Of a stretch of DNA of 64,000 nt, positions 21,946-31,640 are shown piece by piece. Below the pieces are notes generated by a model. The model was not told the DNA's origin. It ran no database searches and saw only the letters and a list, made by a program, of their open reading frames with translations. Positions within the stretch are counted from its first letter, which is position 1. Every line of letters starts with the position of its first letter. The translations under genes and the position numbers were made by a program. The stretch is taken from the NCBI GenBank assembly GCA_023053575.1, contig JAKZAP010000005.1, positions 7,254,001-7,318,000 on the forward strand, given 5' to 3'. Source of the DNA: Branchinecta lynchi. Taxonomy: Eukaryota; Arthropoda; Branchiopoda; Anostraca; Branchinectidae.

Positions 21946-22625
21946 ATCTCAAATATAAGACTGGCAGATATTTTGCTAACCTGGAGGATTATGATGGTTA
22001 GAAACAATAGACAAGAAACAACAGGGCCAAACAAATGCACAAAACTGTGTGAATTGCAAGAAAAAGTAACAACAATTCTTACAAGTTTAAGGCAAAGGTT
22101 TATAGGTCATCCATAATAATAGGAATTTGCTACGAGCCCCCACAGTAGTTTGTTATAACTGATGACAATTAACAGCTGCAAAATTTCTGCCCCCTGCAAA
22201 TTCAGGCTAAATTTTCTGAATGTTATTCTGTTTTGCCTGGGGTGCTCCAGAACCCCACAAAAGCCAGTGGTCTGATCCCCTCCCCCAAATGACGCCTCTG
22301 ATTCTAGGATTCTGAATCTCTGATTCAAGCAACTCTGGGGCTCAGTCTAACCTGAGTCTAACAATTCCCTGAGCCTAATCTCTCAGCCTCATAAACTTTG
22401 TAGCAGGCACACTGAAAAACAACAACATAGGTTCGGACAGTAGGGGGTCAAGAGAACATAGGTTACCTACCCTGCTTTGTAAATGACATCTCGTTTTATC
22501 CATGAAATTCAATCCAAGCCTTTGGAAGACTCTGAGACCCCTCAGTGTGCACACCATTCGTGGATTTTGAATCCTGGCAATACCTGAAACCTGGAGGTAC
22601 TGAAATCCCTAACGATGTAAGAACA
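21946..22625. other. Unassigned sequence, no feature seen
   Basis: No gene-like structure or clear repeat was found by eye. Confidence 0.4.
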
Positions 22626-23609
22626 AAGGCTAGCAAAATTCAAGAGAAATCTCAAAAGAAGCCAGAAAAAAATTAATGACATTTTCTTTCTTTATCTCTT
22701 CTTAATCTTGACACTAAAAGCATAATCTTCAATGTAAAAGATTATTTTCTTTTCATTTTCGGTGGTCTAATTATATTGTCAATAGGATGAACACAATTAC
22801 AAGTCCCAGCAGACGATTCCAATATAAATTTCGCTTGTCTTTTGAAAAAAAAATTAAAGTTCATGTTTTGGTAGTGGGACTGGTGGGGTCCGGGTGCACT
22901 GGGTCCACCCTGGGTTCTACCCGAAAATCTTTCTCCCCCCCGCCCCCGGCAACAAAAATCCGTCCGCCCTCCCTGAATGCAAATATATAGGAAACTAAAT
23001 ATATTCTGACAGCGAGTTAATGTAAACTCTATACAGACACACGAGTTAATAAAAATACGTGATGGTTGCCTTCCTTGTCTATGAAATATTTTTCATAGAA
23101 GTAAATTGGGGGGAGGGTTTGGTCGGGGTGGTTCGGTACCCGAGGTTTTTTCGTACCGCCGGGGGGGGGGGGGGTCGCTGGGGCGACTGTTTTAACAGAG
23201 TTTACATTAACTCGCTGTCAGAATATATTTAGTTTCCTATATATTTGCATTCAGGGAGGGCGGACGGATTTTCGTTGCCAGGGGGGAGGAGGATTTTCGG
23301 GTTGACCCCTGGGCGGACCCGGACCCCAGCACTCCCACTACCCAATTTAAATATGAACTTTAAAGTTTTTTCAAAAGACAAGGGAAATTTATAGTGGAAT
23401 CGTCTGCTGGGACTGGCTGGGACTTTTGACGTTCATCCTATTGACAATATAATTAGACCACCGAAAATGAAAAGAAAAATAATCTTTTACATTGAAGATT
23501 ACGCTTTTAGTGTCAAGAATAAGAAGAGATAAAGAAAGAAAATGTCACTAATTTGTTTCTGAATTCTTTTGAGATTTCTCCTGGATTTCTCTTGAATTTT
23601 GCTAGCCTT
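22626..23609. mobile_element. Long inverted repeat (foldback), arms about 405 and 413 bp
   Basis: The left arm 22626-23030 starts AAGGCTAGCAAAATTCAAGA and ends GTTAATGTAAACTCT. The right arm 23197-23609 is its reverse complement, ending TTGAATTTTGCTAGCCTT. The spacer is about 166 bp and G/C-run rich. The arms match along their whole length with scattered substitutions and small indels, for example an extra segment near 23580. The structure is that of a foldback or long-TIR non-autonomous DNA transposon. The transcript would form a long hairpin RNA. No transposase is encoded. Confidence 0.85.
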
Positions 23610-24399
23610 CAACATAGTCTTCAGTTCGGTACGGAAAACAGTTTTCCATATAGACTGTCGGAAAACAGTTGTCCGTGGGTCGTAGTATCGTAAATGCCCT
23701 ACCGGCGATACTTGGCGGTCTAGATAGAATAATGTATATGGATAGAAAGATTAGAAAGGCTGAACAGTGGAACAGGTATTAAATTAAGCCCTACCAGAAC
23801 TGAGAGAGAGATACTGACTGACTTGGAACAATGTAAAGGCTCTTATGGGTCTGGACTTACTACAGTTACCCCAAGTAGAGACACAAAGAAAACACTGACA
23901 TACAGTAGAGGTATGCTTATGTGAACACCTCTCTAGATTTTTCCATACCTTGTCTTTGTTTCTGGCTTCTAAAACAGCCAAAGTGAAAGGAAAAATAAAA
24001 AACTTTATATCATTGAACAGCTAACTGTTTCAGCAATCCTTCTGGCATTAAAGAACAACTAAAATATTTTTATTGAAATAAGTTTCCTATTTAAAAACTT
24101 CTCTTTCTTCCTTTTGTTGGTTCGGATTCATCATTAGCGAAGGAAATAGCTTCGGATAGAGCCACCTTTCGGTTCGGACTCGCTACTCTCACAGTGAAAT
24201 TACGCGCCGCTGTCTCGGCCAGATGTCATGCAATTCGCTGTGGCTAATGGTTTTTTATTGCTTTATGTTTTTTTGTGTATCTGTGTGTGATTAATTAGTT
24301 TTACGTAACTGTGTGAATGAACACAATTAGCTTTGTCAGTTGGGGAAGAGCAGCGGTCAAGGTACTGACTAGTTTCGTATTTTTATTTACATTCGTGTC

Positions 24400-25000
24400 C
24401 GTTGTTACGGGACGTTTCTTGCGTAAACAAAATTCTTGCGAATGGGTTCACACTAACGCGAATGTTGGGGGACGTTTTCGCGTGGCTGGCTCTGGTCCCG
24501 TCGAGCTTGACGGACATTTTCGAGTGGATGCCGCTGGGATGTCGTCGATCTTTTTGTCATTTTCGCGTGAACGGATGAACAGGTGAACGGGCAATCCAGC
24601 TCGACGGATGCCTCCAGTTCAACACCGCTCCGAGGGCAGCGTTTAGCTGAACAGGGATATTGTTTAGACCTTCCACTCATATGCTCGCATCCAGCTAAAT
24701 GGGTATTTTTGCGTGGACGGAGCCCATCTTCCTCAGCCGTTCAAGGCCCTATCCGTTTTCTCATTTTCGCGTGCACGAGATCACCCGTTCAGCTGTACAG
24801 CCATCCACGCGAAAACGTCCCCTTGCTACATTGTCCGTTTTTAGTTGTTTTTTCTTTGTCAGCCCATTTTTTCGAGTTTATAACTCCTGTTCACAATCAC
24901 ACGGAAACCCCATTCACGTCACGGGAATGTAGCGGGAGGTGGCGGGAGGCACCTGCCGTTCACTCTCGTTCGGTCTGCTTGATCTAGCCTAGCGCACCTG
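24400..25000. repeat. Block rich in short TTTTCGCGTG inverted motifs
   Basis: ATTTTCGCGTG or a near variant recurs at about 24472, 24512, 24558, 24702 and 24762, and in reverse at 24805. An 18-bp perfect inverted pair is GGGGACGTTTTCGCGTGG (24467-24484) and its complement (24805-24822). Such subterminal motif clusters are typical of transposase binding regions of DNA transposons. The open frame over it (24317-24586, and 32306-32848 in copy 2) changes by indels between the copies, so coding is unlikely. Equivalent blocks are at about 32400-32990 and, inverted and partial, 52800-52930. Confidence 0.5.
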
Positions 25001-25349
25001 TTGACAAAAATGCGCTTAACTTCGGAACGCTAGGTGCCGTTTTTCGGACTGTCTGGATCTTATAAGAAGAATCAGAGTAAAACAAAGACAAAAGATTCAA
25101 ACTTGGGAAGAAGCCTGCGTGGGCACTGGGCCCGTTAGGCGTATTCTTGGAACCTACTACTACTACTTGTGATGAAATCTGGTTAATCTAGATGTAAATT
25201 CAGCGTTTCTGATAAGTAGAAAGCCCAAAAAGTTGCCGGGTATGGTTTAATTTTTTTCTTCGGCGAAATCCGATGTCAACAAACGTTCACATAAGCATAC
25301 CTCTACTGTACCAGATCGAGTCAGCATATAGCAAGTATGTTTGTGCTTT

Positions 25350-25734
25350 TATTCAAACAATGTTTGCAACGGATCAGGTAATCAGGATTACAGGTTTGTT
25401 TCCTTCCCCGAAGTTGAACCAGAAGATTGACAGCCTGATGAGGACCCTTGCCAAGAAGGGCCAAAATATCGCTGATGAAAAATCATAGCTGACGTATCCG
25501 TTGCAAACATTGTTTGAATAAATGTTTCAAAGTCAGCTTGGGCTCAAAGAATATTTATCTACGAAGTACGGATTACAGGTTTGTTTCCTTCCCCGAAGTT
25601 GAACCAGAAGATTGACAGCCTGACGAGGACCCTTGCCAAGAAGGGCCGAAATATCGCTGATGAAAAATCATAGTTGACGTATCCGTTGCAAACATTGTTT
25701 GAATAAATGTTTCAAAGTCAGCTTGGGCTCAAAG
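25350..25734. mobile_element. Foldback MITE, rearranged into two tandem right halves
   Basis: The loop plus right arm (CCCCGAAGTTGAACCAGAAG ... TCAGCTTGGGCTCAAAG) occurs twice in tandem, 25378-25557 and 25567-25734. The left arm is cut after AACAATGTTTGCAACGGAT (25353-25373) and replaced by CAGGTAATCAGGATTACAGG. At the same locus in copy 2 (33294-33471) there is one unit with a perfect palindrome. Confidence 0.75.
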
Positions 25735-26124
25735 AATATTTATGTTTGTGCTTTTGAGGATCTGAGATATCTCTGACCAACTCGGTGCAGTCTAGTACAC
25801 TAAGCCCTTCTTTGATACCCATGCTCAAATGGCGTGGCATCAGTGTAGCCAATTGGTGCACGTTCGCGCCATTCTGGCACCATTTGGGTATTGTTTTAGG
25901 CGGCTGCACTTTAAATTTGTAATGGAGCATTTGTGCACATTCCAGCACATTCCCCTAAATCTCTGCATCAATTTATAGATATTTCACAAGATAATATCAC
26001 TTAGATTTTAAATTTTGATATTGAGGGTTGCAGCAGGGTTGCGGGGGCAATTGTCACAAGTTTTGCTAGGGGGGTGAGATGAGGGGTAACTACTGCAAAA
26101 TATACTACTTTTAAAGTATTAAAA

Positions 26125-27160
26125 TATTCTAAAATACAGTAAGTTGAAGAGTAAATAGTGCGAGGGTTTCTTCAACAGCTGTATGGCAGTAGAGCCCTGT
26201 AGAAGAAGTGTCAAGATAACAGCCGATTGGTTGTCTATCATTGTCATTGTGACGTCAAATTTGATGCACTGCAGAGCAGTAGCGGGTAATCGACCAGTCA
26301 TACACAAATCCTAAATTTTTGGGCATGGTGCCCCAAAGTCTGGGCATGCCCGGACTCATGTGCATGGTGCCCATACGTTAGTTATTTAATTAATAAGCTC
26401 TTATTATGTACTGACTGACTTGGTATTAATGAACAATGCAAAGGCTTTCTCCTTTTATGGGTCTGGACTTACTTCAGTTACCCCAAGTAGAGACCCAAAG
26501 AAAACATCTACAGACCAAAACGTATCCAGAGAGGTATCTCTGACCAAATCGAGGCAGTCTCCAGGGGGAGCTCCATCCAAACGACCTACGCTCTTGGCAT
26601 GGGGCGAAATTCAAAATTCTCGTTTGTGAGCCAGGCGCCGGTGATGGGAAGATGCCATTTTTTCTTATAAGCTTATAAGCAAAAAAAATGGGGATGTGAA
26701 CTGGTTAGATGAATTTACCTTCGGGCGGGATCACTGTTCCTATGGCCAGCTTCTACCAGACTATTGTAGTGGTTTGCAAACTCTGTTCACAAGCCCCTTG
26801 GTAGCTCAGTGGTAGAGTGACTGCCTTGTAAGCAGAGGGTCCTGGGTTCAAATCCCGGCTGAGGAGCATTTTTGTCTATCAGTTCACTACTTACAAATAT
26901 TTTAAAATACTGCAATTTGAAGAGTAAATAGTGTGAGGGGTCCTTCAACAGCTATATCGCAGTAGAGCCCTGTAGAAGAAATGTTGAGATAACAGCAGAT
27001 TGGTTGTCTACCATTCTGATGTCAGATTCGACGCGCTGCAGAGCAGTAGCTGGGAATCCACCAGTCATGCACAAATCCTCAATTTTTGGGGATAGTGCCC
27101 CAAAGTCTGGGCATACCCGGACTTATGGGCATGGTGCCCATACGTTGGGGTACCATGCCC
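26125..27160 (+). repeat. Direct repeat pair (26125-26385, 26890-27160) around the tRNA-like gene
   Basis: AAAATACAGTAAGTTGAAGA...AGAGCCCTGTAGAAGAA... and GGGCATGGTGCCCATACGTT recur about 770 bp later at roughly 80-85% similarity. Each unit ends in GGGCATGGTGCC-type small palindromes. The tRNA-like gene lies between the repeats. The same arrangement is in copy 2 (33893-34930). Confidence 0.75.
26793..26868 (+). tRNA. tRNA-Thr(TGT)-like gene, copy 1
   Basis: The 76-nt sequence has a perfect A box (TAGCTCAGTGG), a perfect B box (GGTTCAAATCC), an anticodon arm ACTGC-CTTGTAA-GCAGA with anticodon TGT, a good T arm, and a T5 run directly after it (Pol III terminator). The anticodon stem has one A-A mismatch at its base. 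The acceptor helix aligns poorly: seven pairs end in a C-A mismatch, or nine pairs are needed with one mismatch. It may be a working tRNA-Thr(UGU), a pseudogene, or the head of a tRNA-derived SINE. Confidence 0.65.
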
Positions 27161-27334
27161 TGTGAAATTTGGTTAAACTGAGACTGGCTAGCCTAATAGG
27201 GTTGTCTTCCTGTCCTAGATCAAAAGATACCTTATTTCACTTTCTATCCAACCTCATTTTCCAGTTTTCAAAATGTTCAAGCACTTCCAAGATACATAGA
27301 GTTTTGTAGAGACATAACTCTTGTTATTCAAAAC

Positions 27335-27475
27335 AGTCGTTTTTCCTGCAAAAACAGTAATTTTTTTCTGCAAAAAACGTCAGTAGAAATGACCAGCCAG
27401 TCGGTAAATACCTTTACCTTGCCCCCCCCCCCCCCCAAGAAAAAAACACATTTTGGCTAGTAACGCCTCTCCCAG
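27335..27475 (+). repeat. Repeat V, copy in duplicated segment 1
   Basis: AAACAGTCGTTTTTCCTGC, CAGTCGGTAAATACC, CTTGC, a C15 tract, AAGAAAAAAACAC and TTTTGGCTAGTAACGCCTCT. It corresponds to 35100-35243. Confidence 0.75.
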
Positions 27476-28111
27476 TTCCTACCTGTAGACAACTCTCTCC
27501 AAATCTCTTTACCTTGTTTAAATCAACAAACGGAAGGAGAAGTTTCAAAATTCCAAGGCCTTCTGTAAACACAACTTTTTTAATTGACTGTGGTGCAAAA
27601 AAAGTTGCCGAAACGGGTAGCTGTTGACTGATACCAAGTTGGCTATTTTCCCATTCTGTTTGAATGTTAGTGGTAAGCAAGCAACAGAGGCAAGGTATGG
27701 ACAAATAAGAAAGAGTTATTCAAATAAGCACACCTCTGCTGTACTGTAGGCTATGTGTGCTATGCCCTTGCTCCAGGGCACTGTGCCCCAGTTTGTGAGG
27801 CCTGTGCTCATTTGTTCAGGCAAGTTCTAACGCTGGAGTGCACTGTGCCAGAATTGAGGATTTTAGTGTGACTGATAAGTGTGCATTTCAGCATGGTTAT
27901 AAAAAATGAGTTTACTATACTAGGTGATTCAAGCCATCACAGTCCCACGGATTACTTGTATAACTTCTTTTTATTCAGCCTAGTTGCATTTCCTTAATTC
28001 CGTTGACATTTTATTTAGTGGTTTAGGGTATCCCAGCATTAGGTGTAGCCTAACTGGTTGGATATATGGTAAGGGCTATTCAAAGTGTGGGCACATTCTG
28101 TGTGCAGTAAA
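27476..28111. other. Unassigned, probably intronic or intergenic
   Basis: No exon with good borders was found. Sequence around 28015-28065 (GTTTAGGGTATCCCAGCATT) resembles small repeats at 55010 and 58530. Confidence 0.35.
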
Positions 28112-28442
28112 AGCCGCGTTCGATTCAAAAACAGTTATCCATTGTTGTTGACGACCAGTCCTAGATGCCATGGCGTAGTGCTCTTGTTGTTTTGTTTAAA
28201 AGCTGTAGTCGTAGTTCTACAAAGTCGGATAATATCCGAAATTCCTGACGGAAGTTTTTTTTCGTTCTAGGATTCCCCTCAAAGTTCTAGCGATGAGAAA
28301 AATCGTGTGTCTATTGTCGTTCGATTCGCTCAACAAAAAATGAAATTTTCGTTGAGAATGACGTCGTTATCCATGAAGAAAACGACTATAGACGATTTTA
28401 GGATAACGTAGGTGGATCACTGTTGGTGAATCGAACACGGCT
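28112..28442. mobile_element. TIR MITE, AGCCGYGTTCGATTCA ends, copy 1
   Basis: The 331-bp element begins AGCCGCGTTCGATTCAAAAA and ends with the inverse of AGCCGTGTTCGATTCACCAA. The inverted match continues through AACAGTKATCCA, about 28 bp in all. It encodes no protein. An identically placed 331-bp copy is at 35880-36210. A target-site duplication is not clear. Confidence 0.7.
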
Positions 28443-28812
28443 ATTGCCTATGTACCATTGACAGAATTCCGGTTAACATGCGGAGTCCTTTTTTCGCGAA
28501 CGTGAAAACCACACATAGACAAGCAGATAATTATTTTCTTGTCAACCTTCCATTTAAGTTTGATATTAAAAAATACTTTTCAGAGATCATTTGCATATCC
28601 AAAATATTTAAGTTACTTCTGTTGTTGGACTAGTGTTACCTCTTTGAAAAAAAGGTCAGCCCTACATGCATGGCATGGTTGTTTACTCGGACAGTGGTTT
28701 GGGGGAAATCATATTGACCCAGCTTGGTAATTGAGGCTCCTCACCTGAAACAGCACTACCAGAGCCAGAGCAAAGTCTCCTGAAAGCTCCTTAAATTTTG
28801 TATATCTTTCAG

Positions 28813-28937
28813 TGTCAGATCAGGACCAAAGTAATGAAAACGCAGCACCAAGTCTGATAGAAGAAAGATACTTCAGAGCTGTTGCTTTAGCTCAGGAGAT
28901 ACTTCTCGAAATTCGAAAAGACTCCAGCTCTTACCAG
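28813..28937 (+). CDS. Exon A of unidentified host gene (copy 1)
   Basis: A 125-nt exon lies between a TATATCTTTCAG acceptor and a CAG/GTAGGC donor. Only one frame is open; it starts with two bases of a split codon and gives 41 residues (SDQDQSNENAAPSLIEERYF, then RAVALAQEILLEIRKDSSSYQ). The segment has a polar N-rich start and an amphipathic helix-like second half. It ends in phase 0. The exon is preserved without change in copy 2. The product family is not recognised. It probably belongs with the exons at 29679 and 31253. Confidence 0.6.
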
Positions 28938-29545
28938 GTAGGCCACTAGTTATAGGCTACTAGTTACCACTGATGATGTTGTGCCTCGAAGGTTTAAGAC
29001 TAGCTTTCTCTGATAATTTACTTGCTTGACTGGGGAGGCCATGATTCAAGTCAGCAAGGCTTTATGGATTATTAATTTATTTTGTAACTTCCGAATGGCA
29101 AGAAAACAAGAAAGATATACTTCCGCTGTGGTGCTTGGGGATAACTCTACGTCTTAACGCTCATTTTATAGAATCACATTTTTCAGCTTTGTCTCTGGGA
29201 GACTTGCTTGATCAAGGGATTGTGAGACAGATCTGCAGGCTTCATACTAGTATTATTCTCTACAGAAATCCTATAACTGAATTGAGCAACAACTTGGCAA
29301 TCTATTATATAACAACACAGACAGGGCTAAATGAAAAGAATGCTGCTTGAGGTCAAACAAGACTGGTAGGAATGCTAACAGTAGAATAGAATGCTAACAG
29401 ATAGACAGTCGTTTCTGGCTACCTTGCGTATAAACTAGTAGCATAGTTATTTATAGAACCGGTGGAAAGAAAGTCTAATGAAAAAATACCCATTCAGGCA
29501 AAATCTTACTGTCGTGCTCCCTACAGTCAGTTGTGTACCTTGCAG

Positions 29546-29611
29546 AAGAGCCAGGAAGCATTAACTCCTTCTGAAAGAAAGAAAATTAATATTTCGTATT
29601 GTACACTCATG
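29546..29611 (+). CDS. Possible small exon B (copy 1)
   Basis: Sixty-six nt between TGTACCTTGCAG and ATG/GTATAA, open in phase 0 for 22 residues (KSQEALTPSERKKINISYCT). The acceptor is good, but the donor is weak. Phase fits between exons A and C. It could equally be a chance open stretch. Confidence 0.3.
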
Positions 29612-29678
29612 GTATAAACGGAAATTAACGTCTATCGGACTTAAAACGCAAATTTTTTAGTTTTCGTTTTTTTTCCAG

Positions 29679-29804
29679 TGTCTCTTACGAGGATGTTTTT
29701 TCACTGCACCACATGCCCAGTCTGGTTGTACATCTGTCGCCAGTCTATTTGAGAATGATCACTACAAAAAGTTCGCTTGTGCATCGTCAAGATTGAAGAT
29801 ACAG
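29679..29804 (+). CDS. Exon C of unidentified host gene (copy 1)
   Basis: A 126-nt segment lies between a strong acceptor (TTTTTTTTCCAG) and a perfect donor (CAG/GTAAGT). Phase 0, which follows from exon A, is open for all 42 residues (CLLRGCFFTAPHAQ...RLKIQ). A second frame is open until a TGA nine bases from the end and reads more like an ordinary protein (VSYEDVFSLHHMPSLVVHLS), so the true frame is uncertain. It is identical in copy 2. The family is not recognised. Confidence 0.5.
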
Positions 29805-30345
29805 GTAAGTACCGGGTTTGCTGTTTACGAGTCAGAAATAATCTGGAGCAGTTGGGACGAAACTTGAAAGATGCTAAGGTCATGGTCAAGGCCATGACGA
29901 TGTGTTTTTGCTCCTGGTCCGATTCAACCTCAATAAGGACTGGGGGGGGGGGGGGGGGGCTCAACTTTTGGTCAAAGATACACAAAATAAATCCTCTTAC
30001 GGTAAGATACAAACCGAGAAAGAACAAACGGTTTGCGTGACAGACATTATGGATAGGACAATCTGTGAGTGAGGCAGAACAAAAAACGATTAACCAGTTT
30101 TAGTTAACTTCTATAACCATCCCTTCTTGCAAGCGGAGTCCAGGAGGTACCAGATGTTTCCCAGAAATGGTCAGGTTAGCGTGAAACTTCGTGCTGTTAC
30201 GGTAGATAGGCCTACTCTAAGATGATCGATTTGTGTGTTCTGACGGATTAGATTAGATGGGGTGTGTTGGCGGGAGGGGCAGAAATGTTTTGACACGGGT
30301 AGGGATCTAACGAGTTAACCGACTTGGAAAGTAGAAAACACATAC

Positions 30346-30756
30346 GGCGTATTCTCGCCGTTCCAGAGGACTCCTGGGGGGATCGAAGGGAACGGCGAGA
30401 ATAGAGGGAGTCACTCCACGCGGACTCCGCGTACAGAAACAGCGAGAACGCGGGGAATGATTCCAAAATGGATTTTGTTTGAAACAAAAATATGCAGTTG
30501 ACGAAATTAGTCTAGATACACTTTATTTTTGGTTTTGTTCATTCTGATTGTTTTTATTTAATTTTATATTGCACCAAAACCAGCAAAAATAGGTTTTCCT
30601 TCGAATCCGAAAGGGAGTCCTTTTTGATGATGGTGGTGATAATCGGAGCATTCCCCCTCCGCGGGGACTCGCGAGATACGGAAAGTGAGTCCACGGGACA
30701 AACAAAAACGATGTGACTCCTCAAGTGGAGTCCTCGTGGAACAGCGAGAATACGCC
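30346..30756. mobile_element. TIR MITE, GGCGTATTCTCGCYGTTCC ends, copy 1
   Basis: The 411-bp element starts GGCGTATTCTCGCCGTTCC and ends with the mirror GGAACAGCGAGAATACGCC. The inverted match extends into AGGACTCC. Internal GGACTC/GAGTCC motifs repeat. Related copies are at 38112-38523, 55136-55558 and, reversed and truncated, 56591-56946. Flanks are TA-rich, but the target-site duplication is unclear. Confidence 0.75.
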
Positions 30757-31252
30757 TATATCCCATGTAGTGCGTTGGAAGGGGGGGGGGCAGAAATGTT
30801 TGGCACACGTAGGTACCTAACAAGTGAACCAACTTAGAAGGTAGAAACCTCGCATGCCCTGGGTGATCTTTTTTGGATCTAGGCTGGATCCGACCTCCAT
30901 TCGGGGGTAGTGCAAGGGGGCGCTATTGGACGTTTCCCGGAAATCCTCATGCTCGAGTGATCGGTTGTGACAGAAGATTTCCTGGATGGAACCATTCATG
31001 AAGGAGTAGGAGGGGGTTCCGGTCTTTTCCCTGAGATTCTCCGACTAGAGTGAAACCTGATGGTTGGTAGGGATGTCCCGACATATTTGGTTTCACGTGT
31101 AGAGACCAAATCCGTGTGACGACTTCTCCGAAAGTTTACGGTAGCTACATCCTTAACATGTAAACTAAATAATAGAAATCACCAAATGTTCGCGTGTGAT
31201 CAGTGGTCATGTCAAACCAGTTTTGTCTTGTGCTTAAATATTTCCTTCACAG

Positions 31253-31305
31253 ACATCGTCATTTCTGATTTTGCAGCCGCTGATAGTAGTGCAGAACAAG
31301 AATTT
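31253..31305 (+). CDS. Exon D, cut by the assembly gap (copy 1)
   Basis: The acceptor TATTTCCTTCACAG is followed by 53 nt identical to the first part of the copy 2 exon at 39030-39126, then Ns. Its interpretation follows that exon. Confidence 0.5.
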
Positions 31306-31405
31306 NNNNNNNNNNNNNNNNNNNNNNNNNNNNNNNNNNNNNNNNNNNNNNNNNNNNNNNNNNNNNNNNNNNNNNNNNNNNNNNNNNNNNNNNNNNNNNN
31401 NNNNN
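31306..31405. other. Assembly gap, exactly 100 N
   Basis: One hundred Ns, a conventional placeholder for a gap of unknown size, fall in exon D of copy 1. Open frames that run across it are artefacts. Confidence 0.99.
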
Positions 31406-31477
31406 AGGTAGTAGTTAATTTCTGACGTCACACGTAGTTACTCCGAAGTAACTCCGAAGAGGGGCTGGAACGAACCC
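31406..31477. mobile_element. Fragment related to the 51242-51535 TIR element
   Basis: GGTAGTAGTTAATTTCTGAC, GTCACACGTAGTTACTCC and GGGGCTGGAACG parallel GTAGTTACTACG, CATGACGTCACGAATTC and GGCTGGAACG of the element at 51242. It lies between the gap and copy 2, so it does not belong to the continuation of exon D. Confidence 0.45.
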
Positions 31478-31640
31478 ATAGTCTTCAGTTCGGTACGGAA
31501 AACAGTTTTCCAGACTGTCGGAAAACCAACATAGTCTTCAGTTCGGTACGGAAAACAGTTTTCCATATAGACTGTCGGAAAACCAACATAGTCTTCAGTT
31601 CGGTACGGAAAACAGTTTTCCATATAGACTGTCGGAAAAC
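31478..31640 (+). repeat. Minisatellite, three units of about 54-61 bp
   Basis: CATAGTCTTCAGTTCGGTAC, GGAAAACAGTTTTCC and AGACTGTCGGAAAACC are repeated three times. The middle and last units have an extra ATATAG. The equivalent position of copy 1 (23611-23670) has one unit. GGAAAACAGTTTTCC is itself palindromic. Confidence 0.85.

Larger units (their letters stand above)
23611..31305 (+). repeat. Large duplicated segment, copy 1
   Basis: Sequence from CATAGTCTTCAGTTCGGTAC to the N gap is repeated almost base for base at about 31577-39082, with an offset of about 7.77-7.99 kb. Differences are SNPs, homopolymer lengths (for example C15 against C17 at 27421/35191) and a few indels, including about 62 bp near 25100 present only here. 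Contents: foldback MITE, tRNA-like gene, repeat V, two TIR MITEs and exons of an unknown gene. The copy ends inside an exon at the gap. Confidence 0.9.

Noticed and set aside
24317..24586. Open frame with a hydrophobic start (and its longer form at 32306-32848)
   Set aside because: Frame length differs between the near-identical copies because of small indels, and the DNA is a cluster of inverted motifs. A real gene would be expected to keep its frame.
31186..31425. Open frame running through the N gap
   Set aside because: It is translated through 100 Ns. Only the 31253-31305 part has exon support.
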